From Rectinema sp003452735 (GTDB lineage Bacteria > Spirochaetota > Spirochaetia > Treponematales > Rectinemataceae): a stretch of 31,480 nucleotides of DNA. The stretch covers positions 1 through 31,480 of the forward strand of contig DAOOGR010000011.1 in NCBI GenBank assembly GCA_035415815.1, read 5' to 3'. The translations under genes were made by a program, and so were the position numbers. Shown piece by piece: positions 24,152 to 31,480 of this stretch. A model generated the notes under the pieces. It was not told the DNA's origin and did no database searches. It was given only the letters and a program-made list of their open reading frames with translations. Every line of letters begins with the position of its first letter. Positions within the stretch are counted from its first letter, which is position 1.

Positions 24152-25474
24152 ATGAACGACTTTGCGAGTTTAGGCATAAATGCGAATCTCATAAATGCTT
24201 TAGAGATACTTGGCTTTCATGAACCAACAGAAGTTCAAAAGCACACAGTGCCTCTCCTTCTAGAAAAGAAGGATCTTAGCATGCAATCGGAGACAGGAAC
24301 AGGTAAGACGCTCGCATACCTTCTACCCATCTACAATTCGATATTGTCAAACATTGAGGAAGCTAACAGAAGATGGCCGATAGCGGCTATAATATGTCCT
24401 ACGCAAGAGCTGGCAGTACAAGTAGCCAATCATTCGACCCGGCTAGCCATGGCTCTAGAGGCAAAAGATAAGGGCGCAATATCGGAATCAGGCTCGAGCC
24501 AGTTGCAAGAATCAAGCCAAGGAAACGCTCGAGCTCCTAAAACAATTTCAAATCATTCAAATTCTCCACAGATTCGGAGTCTTGTTCTCTTAGGAGGAAC
24601 TCAATTTTCGCGCCAAAAACAAGCGCTAAGAATGCATCCTCACATAATAGTAGGGACACCAGGGCGCCTTGCAGACCTACTACGCTTACGCTATTTCGAT
24701 TTTTCTCATCTCGAGTTTCTTATTCTCGATGAGGCAGACAGGTTGTTTTCCAGAGAATATATTGAGCCTGTGGAGTATCTTCTCTCCAATGCTCCTCGGC
24801 TTTGCACGCGCGTGATGGCCTCAGCTACTATTCCAGAACGAATCCGTAATAGTGCAAAACCATGGATACCTAAGCCTATAGTAATCGAACTTGAAAGTGA
24901 GGGAGTCTTGTCTCAAGCCATCGAGCATTGGGCATTCTATTCCGATCACAGAAAAAAAATAGATCTTCTTAAGAAAATAATAGTTGCCATACATCCAAAG
25001 CGCTGCCTGATATTTGCGTCCGAAGCCTATCGCGTCCAAAGGGCCGCCGATCGTCTGTGCTCTTCTGGGCTGGTATGCGCTAGCCTTGTGTCGAGAATGG
25101 AAAAGCAATCTAAACATTCCATAATAGAACAATTCAAAACCGGCAGTATTCCTCTGCTCATAACAACTGATCTTGCTGCTAGAGGCCTCGATATCCCTGA
25201 TATAACTCATGTGATTAGCCTTGATTTGCCAGAAGATGGCGGAGTATATGTGCATCGAGCAGGCCGTACGGCAAGAGCAGGCAAAAAAGGAATAAGCATT
25301 CTGGTTGCAGATAAGCTCGAACTTGAACGTGCCTCAAGGACCGCAACACGATTTGGCTTTGTGTTTCGTACAAAATGGCTTGAATACGGAACTGTGGTGG
25401 AACCTTCGGTCGAAGCCTTTTTTGAGAGAATTGAAGATATGGAAACACAAAAGCGCTCGAAGAGCCATCTATGA
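24152..25474 (+). CDS. DEAD-box ATP-dependent RNA helicase
   Basis: Unwinds RNA duplexes; DEAD-box proteins act in ribosome assembly or mRNA decay. Motifs in order: Q motif region 'GFHEPTEVQKHTVP' (21-34), motif I SETGTGKT (46-53), Ia PTQELA (83-88), GG (148-149), TPGR (169-172), DEAD (193-196), SAT (224-226), then 'TTDLAARGLDIPD' and 'HRAGRTARAGKKG'. Between Ia and GG an insertion of about 37 residues (104-140), rich in Ser, Gln, Asn and Lys, is not part of the standard fold. The length is 440 residues with a short basic C-terminus. The stop overlaps the ATG of the radical SAM gene (ATGA), so the two are translated together. I cannot tell which named DEAD-box subfamily (RhlE, CsdA and others) it belongs to. 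Confidence 0.92.
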   Translation: MNDFASLGINANLINALEILGFHEPTEVQKHTVPLLLEKKDLSMQSETGTGKTLAYLLPIYNSILSNIEEANRRWPIAAIICPTQELAVQVANHSTRLAMALEAKDKGAISESGSSQLQESSQGNARAPKTISNHSNSPQIRSLVLLGGTQFSRQKQALRMHPHIIVGTPGRLADLLRLRYFDFSHLEFLILDEADRLFSREYIEPVEYLLSNAPRLCTRVMASATIPERIRNSAKPWIPKPIVIELESEGVLSQAIEHWAFYSDHRKKIDLLKKIIVAIHPKRCLIFASEAYRVQRAADRLCSSGLVCASLVSRMEKQSKHSIIEQFKTGSIPLLITTDLAARGLDIPDITHVISLDLPEDGGVYVHRAGRTARAGKKGISILVADKLELERASRTATRFGFVFRTKWLEYGTVVEPSVEAFFERIEDMETQKRSKSHL

Positions 25475-28017
25475 GTGCTTCTGCAATTCATGAACCTCAA
25501 ATTATCACAGAAGCTGTAGCTGCCGATATGGCCAATCCGCTTTTCGAGGATGCTCAATATAGGATTCTAATCGTAAGACTCTCTCCCTTTCGGGATGTCG
25601 AAAGCTCATATACCCATCTGGTGCTATTCGATGAAACAAGGCGCGCTCTTCCCGCCGCCTATATCGATTTTGCATTTATGCCAAATTTGCCCCATAAAAA
25701 AGCCCTTTCTATGGAAAACAGACCTTGGTTTTTAGGGCGCGCATCCAATAGAAGTGCTTTAGAATTCAATATGCTTCTAATTTCTTGTGCATTTTCCCTC
25801 GAACTATTGAACATCCCTTGGCTTCTCACTCAATCTGGAATCCCTTTTTCAAGACAAGAAAGGATGGAAAACGATAGTCTGCCTTTTCTTCTTCTTGGAG
25901 GATCGAGCGCAGTCTGTTCTGGTTCGCTCGTAAAAATAGCCGATAATAGGGTAATCGATAGCCTTGTCGATGCTATGTTTTTTGGCGAAGGAGAGGGCAG
26001 AATATCGGAGATTGTCCGCATTGCAGCCGAAGATTCAAGATCAGGCTTATCAAAATCGTCGATCATCGCCCATATAGCTTCAGAAATCGAAGGGTTCTGG
26101 CCCTGCGATTCGAGTTTTGCCTGTAAACGAGCGCTTTCTACCCAACGTCCAGCAGTTCTTACCTCGCCTATTATGCTAAATAGTGAGAATGCAGATAGCA
26201 TCAAGCTGGCAATTACTGCTGGATGCATAGGCCATTGCACCTTTTGTCTCGAAGGCTGGGATAGAAGACCTTTTATCGAAAAGCCTGTCGACCATTTATC
26301 CAAATCTGCAATTATGCTCAAAAGAGCAAGTGGCGCCTCAGATGTAGAGCTTTTCAGCTACAACTTCAACATGCATAAAAACATAATTCAGCTGATCCAG
26401 ATTTTTGGCAAGTATTTTATGCATGTCTCAATGATGAGCCAACGCCTCGATATACTATATAAAAAACCTGAAATTCTTGCCGCGGAACTAGCTGCTGGGA
26501 AGCGCTCTTTTACTCTTGGCATAGAAGGAATCTCTGAGAGAATTCGCAACTACTACCAAAAGGGAATATCGGAAGAACAAATTTGGACTTCTATAACAAG
26601 AATTCTCGAAAATAGAGCAAGAGAGATCAAGCTTTTTTTCATTATTTCAGGATTCGAGGAAGGAAGTGACTTAGAAGAATTCGCGCATTTTTGCGATAGA
26701 CTAGCCCACCACAAAATCGAAACGCACTCGGTTACAAGAGTAATCGTTTCAGCTGGCTATCTTGTTAGGTTACCCTTTACACCTCTACAATTTGCCCCAT
26801 TGCAAGGAAACAGGGCTCTTATGGAGAGCATTGCATCTGCCCTTTGTAAAAGTTGTAAGCAAGCAAATCTAGAATTTCGACTAGCGTCCTCTTTCGAGGA
26901 TTATTGGATGGATCAGCTTCTTTCACTTGGGGGTTCGATAGCGCATGACTGGCTCCAAACTTGTCCTAAGAATGGGTTTTTCTATGATCTTCATGTTCCT
27001 AGTCGAGCATTAGAGAGCCTTTGTGCTTACTTTGAGAAACAGCCTATCTTTAACCAACTATTGGAAGAAAAACCTAAAACATATCGCCCTGACTTTTATT
27101 TTATCGAAAGCGATAGACACTGGCAAATGCTTGCGGCGCTTTATGATCAATCGCTCAATTATTTGCATAATCGAGATTCTCGGAATTCATATATAGAGAA
27201 TCATTCTGGTTCGTCGATCTCTATAGAAGCAAAAAAAACCATAGACATTATCAAGGCCCAACAAAAAGCTAAAGCCCATTTCCCTTCAATTTTAATAAAA
27301 ATAAGCGAGAACAATGCCTTAGCTTTTTCGACTCCTGCTTATGAACGAACCTGGCTTCTGAGAACTTTATCAGCTTTGGTCCCTAATTCGGAACTGGGTT
27401 TCTTTTATTGTAACCTTCAGTTGCCAAATTTGGATTGGGAAAGTTCTATGCCAATAAGTTCTCCATCCTTGGTCTATAGATCTAGGCTTGGTATATCAGG
27501 GGTAAAATACTTTGCTATCTATGGTCCAGATATAACTAATATGAAAAAAGTCATAAGTCTTACCGCAACGGCTCTAAAGAATGTCAGAGGTATTGAATCA
27601 ATTTCGAATTCAAGCGCCTATTCTGGATCGACTCTTTTTTTGGAAGATATAGAATTGATTCAGGAGCTCCCGACAGCAAAAGTTTGTAGACTTTCGGCTT
27701 GTATTCCTGCAGATAAAAGCAGATTGATCAATGAGGCTCTTGAGGAATGGCTTTCTGAGATGGGTCTACATTTTACATTGAAAAAAGATGAAGATAGTAT
27801 AATATATTATACATCATCAATTAATAAGACTAATAAAGCTCTAAAATATATAAAATATAAGACAATATCTACCAATATTTGCCTTTCTTTATGTATAGGC
27901 AAGAAGGCTAATCTACGACTGCTAGCAGATATTCTCTATAAAAAATGCACCATCGAAAAAACAATATTTCGAATCGAAGGCTGGGATTTGAATGCCCTCG
28001 ATTTAGATGATCATTGA
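25471..28017 (+). CDS. Radical SAM protein, 848 aa, YgiQ/TIGR03960-like architecture
   Basis: A radical SAM enzyme of unknown substrate. Residues about 25-230 look like the cobalamin-binding-like Rossmann domain that precedes the core in B12-binding radical SAM proteins ('FLLLGGSSAVCSGSLV', 'DAMFFGEGEGRI'). No classical D-x-H-x-x-G cobalamin motif is visible. The 4Fe-4S ligands are C252, C256 and C259 in 'AGCIGHCTFC'. 'LGIEGISERIRNYYQKGIS' near 349-367 is the usual core strand and helix. Residues about 520-848 are an unassigned alpha/beta region. The layout resembles the radical SAM family known as TIGR03960, often fused to DUF2344, but the C-terminus is not recognisably DUF2344. It is translationally coupled to the DEAD-box helicase. 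The 3' end (about 27780-27880) is markedly AT-rich. Confidence 0.82.
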   Translation: MSASAIHEPQIITEAVAADMANPLFEDAQYRILIVRLSPFRDVESSYTHLVLFDETRRALPAAYIDFAFMPNLPHKKALSMENRPWFLGRASNRSALEFNMLLISCAFSLELLNIPWLLTQSGIPFSRQERMENDSLPFLLLGGSSAVCSGSLVKIADNRVIDSLVDAMFFGEGEGRISEIVRIAAEDSRSGLSKSSIIAHIASEIEGFWPCDSSFACKRALSTQRPAVLTSPIMLNSENADSIKLAITAGCIGHCTFCLEGWDRRPFIEKPVDHLSKSAIMLKRASGASDVELFSYNFNMHKNIIQLIQIFGKYFMHVSMMSQRLDILYKKPEILAAELAAGKRSFTLGIEGISERIRNYYQKGISEEQIWTSITRILENRAREIKLFFIISGFEEGSDLEEFAHFCDRLAHHKIETHSVTRVIVSAGYLVRLPFTPLQFAPLQGNRALMESIASALCKSCKQANLEFRLASSFEDYWMDQLLSLGGSIAHDWLQTCPKNGFFYDLHVPSRALESLCAYFEKQPIFNQLLEEKPKTYRPDFYFIESDRHWQMLAALYDQSLNYLHNRDSRNSYIENHSGSSISIEAKKTIDIIKAQQKAKAHFPSILIKISENNALAFSTPAYERTWLLRTLSALVPNSELGFFYCNLQLPNLDWESSMPISSPSLVYRSRLGISGVKYFAIYGPDITNMKKVISLTATALKNVRGIESISNSSAYSGSTLFLEDIELIQELPTAKVCRLSACIPADKSRLINEALEEWLSEMGLHFTLKKDEDSIIYYTSSINKTNKALKYIKYKTISTNICLSLCIGKKANLRLLADILYKKCTIEKTIFRIEGWDLNALDLDDH

Positions 28018-28125
28018 GACTCTAAAGCCTTTTAAATCTTAGCAAATCTTAACTGCGGCTTTTGAAAAGACAAAACCTATTGAACTTATAGAATATAGGT
28101 CTGGTGTCAATTATTAAGCATTAGG

Positions 28126-28494
28126 TCATTCGTCTGGGACAAAACGCGCCATGGTGCTGCTTGTTTCGAAAATGTCTACCGCTGAGATTGGCAAGCAAGG
28201 AAAGCCATTGTGTAATCGAGTATAGATAAGAGCAGCAATTCTCTCTGCACTTGGATCATTTTCCAATTCTGCTATCTGATTCAAATCTTGATGATCGAAT
28301 TCCTTATCAAGCAATTCTCTTAATGCGGACTTGAGTATGCCAAAATCAATTAGCATTCCACCCTCTCCAAGATCTTTACCTGAAGCCCAAACTCTTACTT
28401 TATAGTTATGTCCATGAAAACGCTCACACTTTCCGTTATAGTGAACAAGCCTGTGAGCTGCTGAAAACTCGGCTTCCACCCTAATATGATACAT
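28126..28494 (-). CDS. queD: 6-carboxytetrahydropterin synthase, QueD type
   Basis: Converts dihydroneopterin triphosphate to 6-carboxytetrahydropterin in queuosine/7-deazaguanine synthesis. From ATG 28494 the 122-residue protein has zinc ligands H14 (FSAAHRL), H27 and H29 (FHGHN). The catalytic Cys23 is in C-x-x-x-H-G-H, which separates QueD from eukaryotic PTPS. D68-H69 is in 'DHQDLN' and E110 in 'FETSS'. The upstream ATG at 28542 is rejected because AAGGAAGG lies right before 28494 and the family starts there. A perfect TATAAT (28565-28560) lies 66 nt upstream but lacks a good -35. No other queuosine gene is in the window, and no preQ1 riboswitch is seen in the leader. Confidence 0.93.
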   Translation of the reverse strand: MYHIRVEAEFSAAHRLVHYNGKCERFHGHNYKVRVWASGKDLGEGGMLIDFGILKSALRELLDKEFDHQDLNQIAELENDPSAERIAALIYTRLHNGFPCLPISAVDIFETSSTMARFVPDE

Positions 28495-28625
28495 TTTCCC
28501 TTCCTTTGTTGAGCTCAAAATAATCCTATTTGTGATGCTCAAATTGCGATATCTATATTATTATATATGATTCTTTGGAAAACATCTTGTCTTTGACCCC
28601 TAATCAATGTTTACCCCAGAGTTCA

Positions 28626-28655
28626 TTGCAGCTCTCTGCAGTCCTATGATAGAAT
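28626..28655 (+). promoter_or_regulatory. Promoter of murE-ddl
   Basis: TTGCAG (28626-28631), 18-nt spacer, TAGAAT (28650-28655). Ten bases separate the -10 from ATG 28666, predicting a leader of about 3-4 nt. No Shine-Dalgarno is present. Confidence 0.45.
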
Positions 28656-28665
28656 TCAAAACAAT

Positions 28666-30360
28666 ATGCAGAAACAGCTATCAGACCTAATCAAAGGACT
28701 CGATATCAGCTCAATAGAAGGAGATGTTCATCATTTGATATCGGATCTTTCCTATGATTCAAGAGAATGTAAAGCTGGATCCCTGTTTTTTGCACTTCCT
28801 GGCCTTCATACAGATGGCAAGGAATATATCATCCAAGCTATACAAAATGGTTCGGTTGCAGTTGTCTATGAAGGCATGCTAGAGAAGCGCTTAAGGGAAT
28901 TTCTGCTGAAAGAACCATTGACTAAAGCCATAAATCCCGCACTGATTCAAGTCATAGATTGCCGATGGACAATGTCTGCAATATCTGCTCGTTTCTTTGA
29001 AAATCCCTCTGATTCCCTATGCGTTATTGGCGTAACAGGCACAGAGGGTAAAAGCACAACGGTATCTCTTATTTACCAACTTCTAAATGCAACAGGTTTC
29101 AAAGCAGGATTCTTTTCAACTGTAATGTCCGATATTGGAGAGGGAGAAAAACCAAATCCTCAACATCAGACAACTCCCGAAGCAACCACTGTACAGCAGA
29201 TGTTGGCAGAAATGCGCGACCATGGCCTAGGCTTTGCAGTGGTAGAAGCCTCAAGCCATGGCCTCTCTCCACGAACTGCAAGGCTTGCCCATGTGCATTT
29301 CGATATCGGGCTTGTTACCAATGTAACTCATGAACATCTAGAATTCCATGGCTCATGGGAGCAATATCGCAGCGATAAGGCAAACCTATTTAGGCGCCTC
29401 GGTGAGGCTGGAGTAAAGAATCTCGATAGGGTCGATCTTAGGGCAAAAGAGCATAAAAAAATCAGAATACTCTCTCCTGTTGGAATAATCTGCGCCGATG
29501 ATCCAAATGCATCATACTTTGCTCATGAATCTGCTGCTAATTGTTTGACATATTCGAGCAAAGGTGCTCCAGCATATCTCTCAGCACATAATATAATAGG
29601 AGATCCCAATGGCGCCTCCTTCGACATAGAAGGGCCTCTAGAAATGGCTATAGATAATGGCCTTCAACCGAAACATATAACAGGTTCTCAAGCGCTTAAA
29701 GCTGCACCGCTACTGACATTACAAGCCCGAATCAACCTTCCAGGCAACTTTAATGTTCAAAATGCGCTTGGGGCAATTCTCGCTGCCTCCACCGCAACAG
29801 GTTTGCATTGGCGCAATTTTGTTCCTTTTCTTCCGTATCTCAAACCAATAAAGGGTAGAATGCAGCGAATTCTTGAAGGGCAAACTTTCGAAGTTATAAT
29901 CGACTATGCTCATACGCCATCCTCATTTAAAGAAATACTCCCCACTCTTCGAAGAGAAAGGAAAGGTAGAATCATCTGCGTTTTTGGATCGGCTGGTGAA
30001 AGAGATAGAGAAAAGAGACCACGGCAAGGTCGCATTGCTGCGGATTATTGTGACATCTTAATTCTCACGGACGAAGATCCCAGGGGCGAAGAGCCAATGG
30101 CTATACTCGAGGAGATTGCTTCGGGTTGTCCTGAGCTATCAAAAGAAGATCGCTTATATCTCATACCGGATCGACCGGCGGCAATTCGGAAGGCATTTAG
30201 CCTTGCTAAGCCTGGAGATCTTGTTTTGCTTCTAGGCAAAGGCCATGAGAATTCTATTATTTATTCCGACAGAACTATCCCCTATGATGAAGAAACCCAA
30301 GCGCGTTCGATTCTAGCTGACATGGGATTGGGATTAAGAGCGAAAGGAAATAAAACATGA
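28666..30360 (+). CDS. murE: UDP-MurNAc-tripeptide synthetase (MurE)
   Basis: Adds the third, diamino residue to UDP-MurNAc-L-Ala-D-Glu in the cytoplasm. The N-terminal UDP-binding domain has 'LSYDSRECKAGSLFFALPG'. The P-loop 'GVTGTEGKSTT' is at 122-132, 'TTPEATT' at 169-175, and the likely carbamylated lysine K238 lies in 'YRSDKANLF'. 'LPGNFNVQNALGAILAA' and 'IIDYAHTP' follow. The substrate-selecting region reads TDEDPRGEEP (468-477). Meso-DAP enzymes have D-N-P-R and many lysine enzymes D-D-P-N, so specificity is unclear. Treponemes are known to carry ornithine, which is a possible substrate here by inference. It is 564 residues, somewhat long. It overlaps ddl by ATGA. Confidence 0.93.
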   Translation: MQKQLSDLIKGLDISSIEGDVHHLISDLSYDSRECKAGSLFFALPGLHTDGKEYIIQAIQNGSVAVVYEGMLEKRLREFLLKEPLTKAINPALIQVIDCRWTMSAISARFFENPSDSLCVIGVTGTEGKSTTVSLIYQLLNATGFKAGFFSTVMSDIGEGEKPNPQHQTTPEATTVQQMLAEMRDHGLGFAVVEASSHGLSPRTARLAHVHFDIGLVTNVTHEHLEFHGSWEQYRSDKANLFRRLGEAGVKNLDRVDLRAKEHKKIRILSPVGIICADDPNASYFAHESAANCLTYSSKGAPAYLSAHNIIGDPNGASFDIEGPLEMAIDNGLQPKHITGSQALKAAPLLTLQARINLPGNFNVQNALGAILAASTATGLHWRNFVPFLPYLKPIKGRMQRILEGQTFEVIIDYAHTPSSFKEILPTLRRERKGRIICVFGSAGERDREKRPRQGRIAADYCDILILTDEDPRGEEPMAILEEIASGCPELSKEDRLYLIPDRPAAIRKAFSLAKPGDLVLLLGKGHENSIIYSDRTIPYDEETQARSILADMGLGLRAKGNKT

Positions 30361-31472
30361 AGAACATAGCAGTGCTATATGGTGGAAGATCTGGTGAGCA
30401 TGAAGTGTCGCTTATCTCAGCGAGCAGCATTTTAGCCTACCTCGACAAAGAGAAGTATTCGATTGTGCCAATTGGAATAACCAAAAGAGGAGAATGGTTC
30501 CTCCAGTATCCTCCAGAGTGGGCTTATTTACCGCCTGAAAAAGGGCAAATGCGCTCTCTTCCTCCTGTCGAAAAAACTGAACGCGTCTTAGCTGTCCCTG
30601 GTGAAGGACTCTGTCTAGAAACCAAGAAAGGAGTGCAAAAACTCGATATTGATGTTGTATTTCCTGTGCTACATGGAACTTTTGGCGAAGACGGTACGAT
30701 CCAGGGTTTACTAGAAACAGTCGATCTTCCTTATGTTGGCGCGGATGTCTTGGGGTCGGCGGTCTCCATGGACAAGGAAGTATCTAAGCGCTTATGGCTG
30801 TCGGCAGGTCTGCCAGTTGTCGATTATATATCAGTAAGAAAAGAAGATGTCTCAGATGAAAACCTAAAGATACTTGCACGAAGAGTGGAAACTAGATTTG
30901 GCTGGCCATGCTTTGTAAAGCCCTCATGCTCAGGTTCCTCGGTCGGAACCTCTAAAGTCAATAATTCTGAGGAGCTAAAAAACGCAATACTCTTTGCTCT
31001 TCGCTGGTCTGAGCATGCATTGATAGAGGCATTCATCAATGCTCGAGAAATTGAATGTGCAGTGCTTGGTAATGAGCGACCTGTTGTTTTTGCTCCAGGA
31101 GAGATAATTCCATCTCACGAATTCTATGACTATGAAGCAAAGTATAAGGATCCACAGGGCGCTACCCTTTTAATACCAGCCTCGCTATCGGAAGAGACAA
31201 AGAATCGAATAATGAGCCTCGCGCTTTCTGCATATAAATATGCATCGATAAAAGGTATGGCTCGAGTTGACTTCTTTGTCGAGAAGATAACTGGCGAGGT
31301 GTTTATAAATGAGATCAACACTATTCCTGGTTTTACTGCCATTTCGATGTACCCTCGAATGTGCATAAATGGAGGAGTCTCCTATATTGAACTGCTAGAT
31401 AAGCTCATAGAGCTTGCATTAGAACAATATGCACTAAAGCGCGAACTCGAATATGACTTCTCAAAATCATAG
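30357..31472 (+). CDS. ddl: D-alanine--D-alanine ligase
   Basis: ATP-grasp enzyme making the D-Ala-D-Ala terminus of the peptidoglycan precursor. The N-terminus 'VLYGGRSGEHEVSLISA' holds the catalytic Glu/Ser signature. 'PVLHGTFGEDGTIQGLLE', 'PYVGADVLGSA' and 'MDKEVSKRLW' follow, then 'KPSCSGSSVGTSKV', the omega loop 'FYDYEAKY' with its Tyr residues (favouring D-Ala-D-Ala over D-Ala-D-Lac), and 'FINEINTIPGFTAISMYP' with the metal-binding Glu/Asn. It is 371 residues, complete, with its stop 8 bases before the window end. The ATG overlaps the murE stop and has AAAGGAA upstream, so MurE and Ddl are coupled. Confidence 0.96.
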   Translation: MKNIAVLYGGRSGEHEVSLISASSILAYLDKEKYSIVPIGITKRGEWFLQYPPEWAYLPPEKGQMRSLPPVEKTERVLAVPGEGLCLETKKGVQKLDIDVVFPVLHGTFGEDGTIQGLLETVDLPYVGADVLGSAVSMDKEVSKRLWLSAGLPVVDYISVRKEDVSDENLKILARRVETRFGWPCFVKPSCSGSSVGTSKVNNSEELKNAILFALRWSEHALIEAFINAREIECAVLGNERPVVFAPGEIIPSHEFYDYEAKYKDPQGATLLIPASLSEETKNRIMSLALSAYKYASIKGMARVDFFVEKITGEVFINEINTIPGFTAISMYPRMCINGGVSYIELLDKLIELALEQYALKRELEYDFSKS

Positions 31473-31480
31473 AATAACTG

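Noticed and set aside
28018..28125. Terminator between the radical SAM gene and queD
   Set aside because: Only a 6-bp AAAGCC/GGCTTT pairing with a loop of about 26 nt is visible; too weak to call.
28495..28600. PreQ1 riboswitch in the queD leader
   Set aside because: No preQ1-I type stem with the A-rich tail and no similar pseudoknot elements could be found by eye.
1..31480. CRISPR, insertion sequence, prophage or defence island
   Set aside because: No regular spaced repeats, transposase, integrase, terminal inverted repeats or defence-type proteins were seen; every sizeable frame fits a housekeeping or envelope gene.

Overview
The window is a compact stretch of bacterial chromosome made almost entirely of housekeeping genes. 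The gene order rpsB-tsf-frr-uppS-cdsA-dxr-rseP, the order rpsF-ssb-rpsR-(membrane gene)-rplI-dnaB, several Sec/SPII lipoproteins including an LPP20-like one, and the protein sequences point to a spirochaete of the Treponema/Spirochaeta/Rectinema type. This assignment rests on recalled gene order and protein resemblance, not on a search. Base composition is moderate and even, apart from an AT-rich patch near 27.78-27.88 kb. I saw no insertion sequence, phage gene, CRISPR array or island boundary.

Layout. 74-3402 (minus): three lipoprotein genes, with a strong hairpin between the second and third. 3481-3554 (minus): tRNA-Arg(CCG). 3707-4387 (plus): a Maf-type nucleotide pyrophosphatase. 4400-11024 (plus): structured leader, rpsB, tsf, frr, uppS, cdsA, dxr, rseP (translation factors, isoprenoid and phospholipid precursors, envelope protease), closely packed with stop/start overlaps. 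11119-15224 (minus): rpsF, ssb, rpsR, a polytopic membrane protein gene, rplI and dnaB. 15502-17566 (plus): hisS and trmB. 17571-20255 (minus): a DEAH helicase of the HrpA/HrpB class. 20340-21862 (plus): xseA-xseB. 21882-24038 (minus): nnrE/nnrD fusion and a Nudix hydrolase, a likely metabolite-repair pair. 24152-28017 (plus): a DEAD-box RNA helicase coupled to an 848-residue radical SAM protein. 28126-28494 (minus): queD. 28666-31472 (plus): murE-ddl, peptidoglycan precursor synthesis.

No obviously new multi-gene system stands out. The features most worth a second look are these. dxr almost certainly starts at a CTG codon at 8536. The Nudix gene has a 25-bp-period tandem duplication that rewrites its C-terminus in another frame. 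At five loci (lipoprotein 2317, maf, xseA, the DEAD helicase, murE) a sigma70-like promoter sits so close to the ATG that the mRNA would be leaderless or nearly so. In two cases (maf and nnr) an apparent upstream TTG 'start' is really the -35 box. The rpsB and rpsF leaders carry strong hairpins suited to ribosomal-protein autoregulation. The radical SAM protein has a large unassigned C-terminal half and is translationally coupled to an RNA helicase. No gap longer than 300 bases lacks a gene; the largest (15225-15501) holds the divergent rpsF and hisS promoters.
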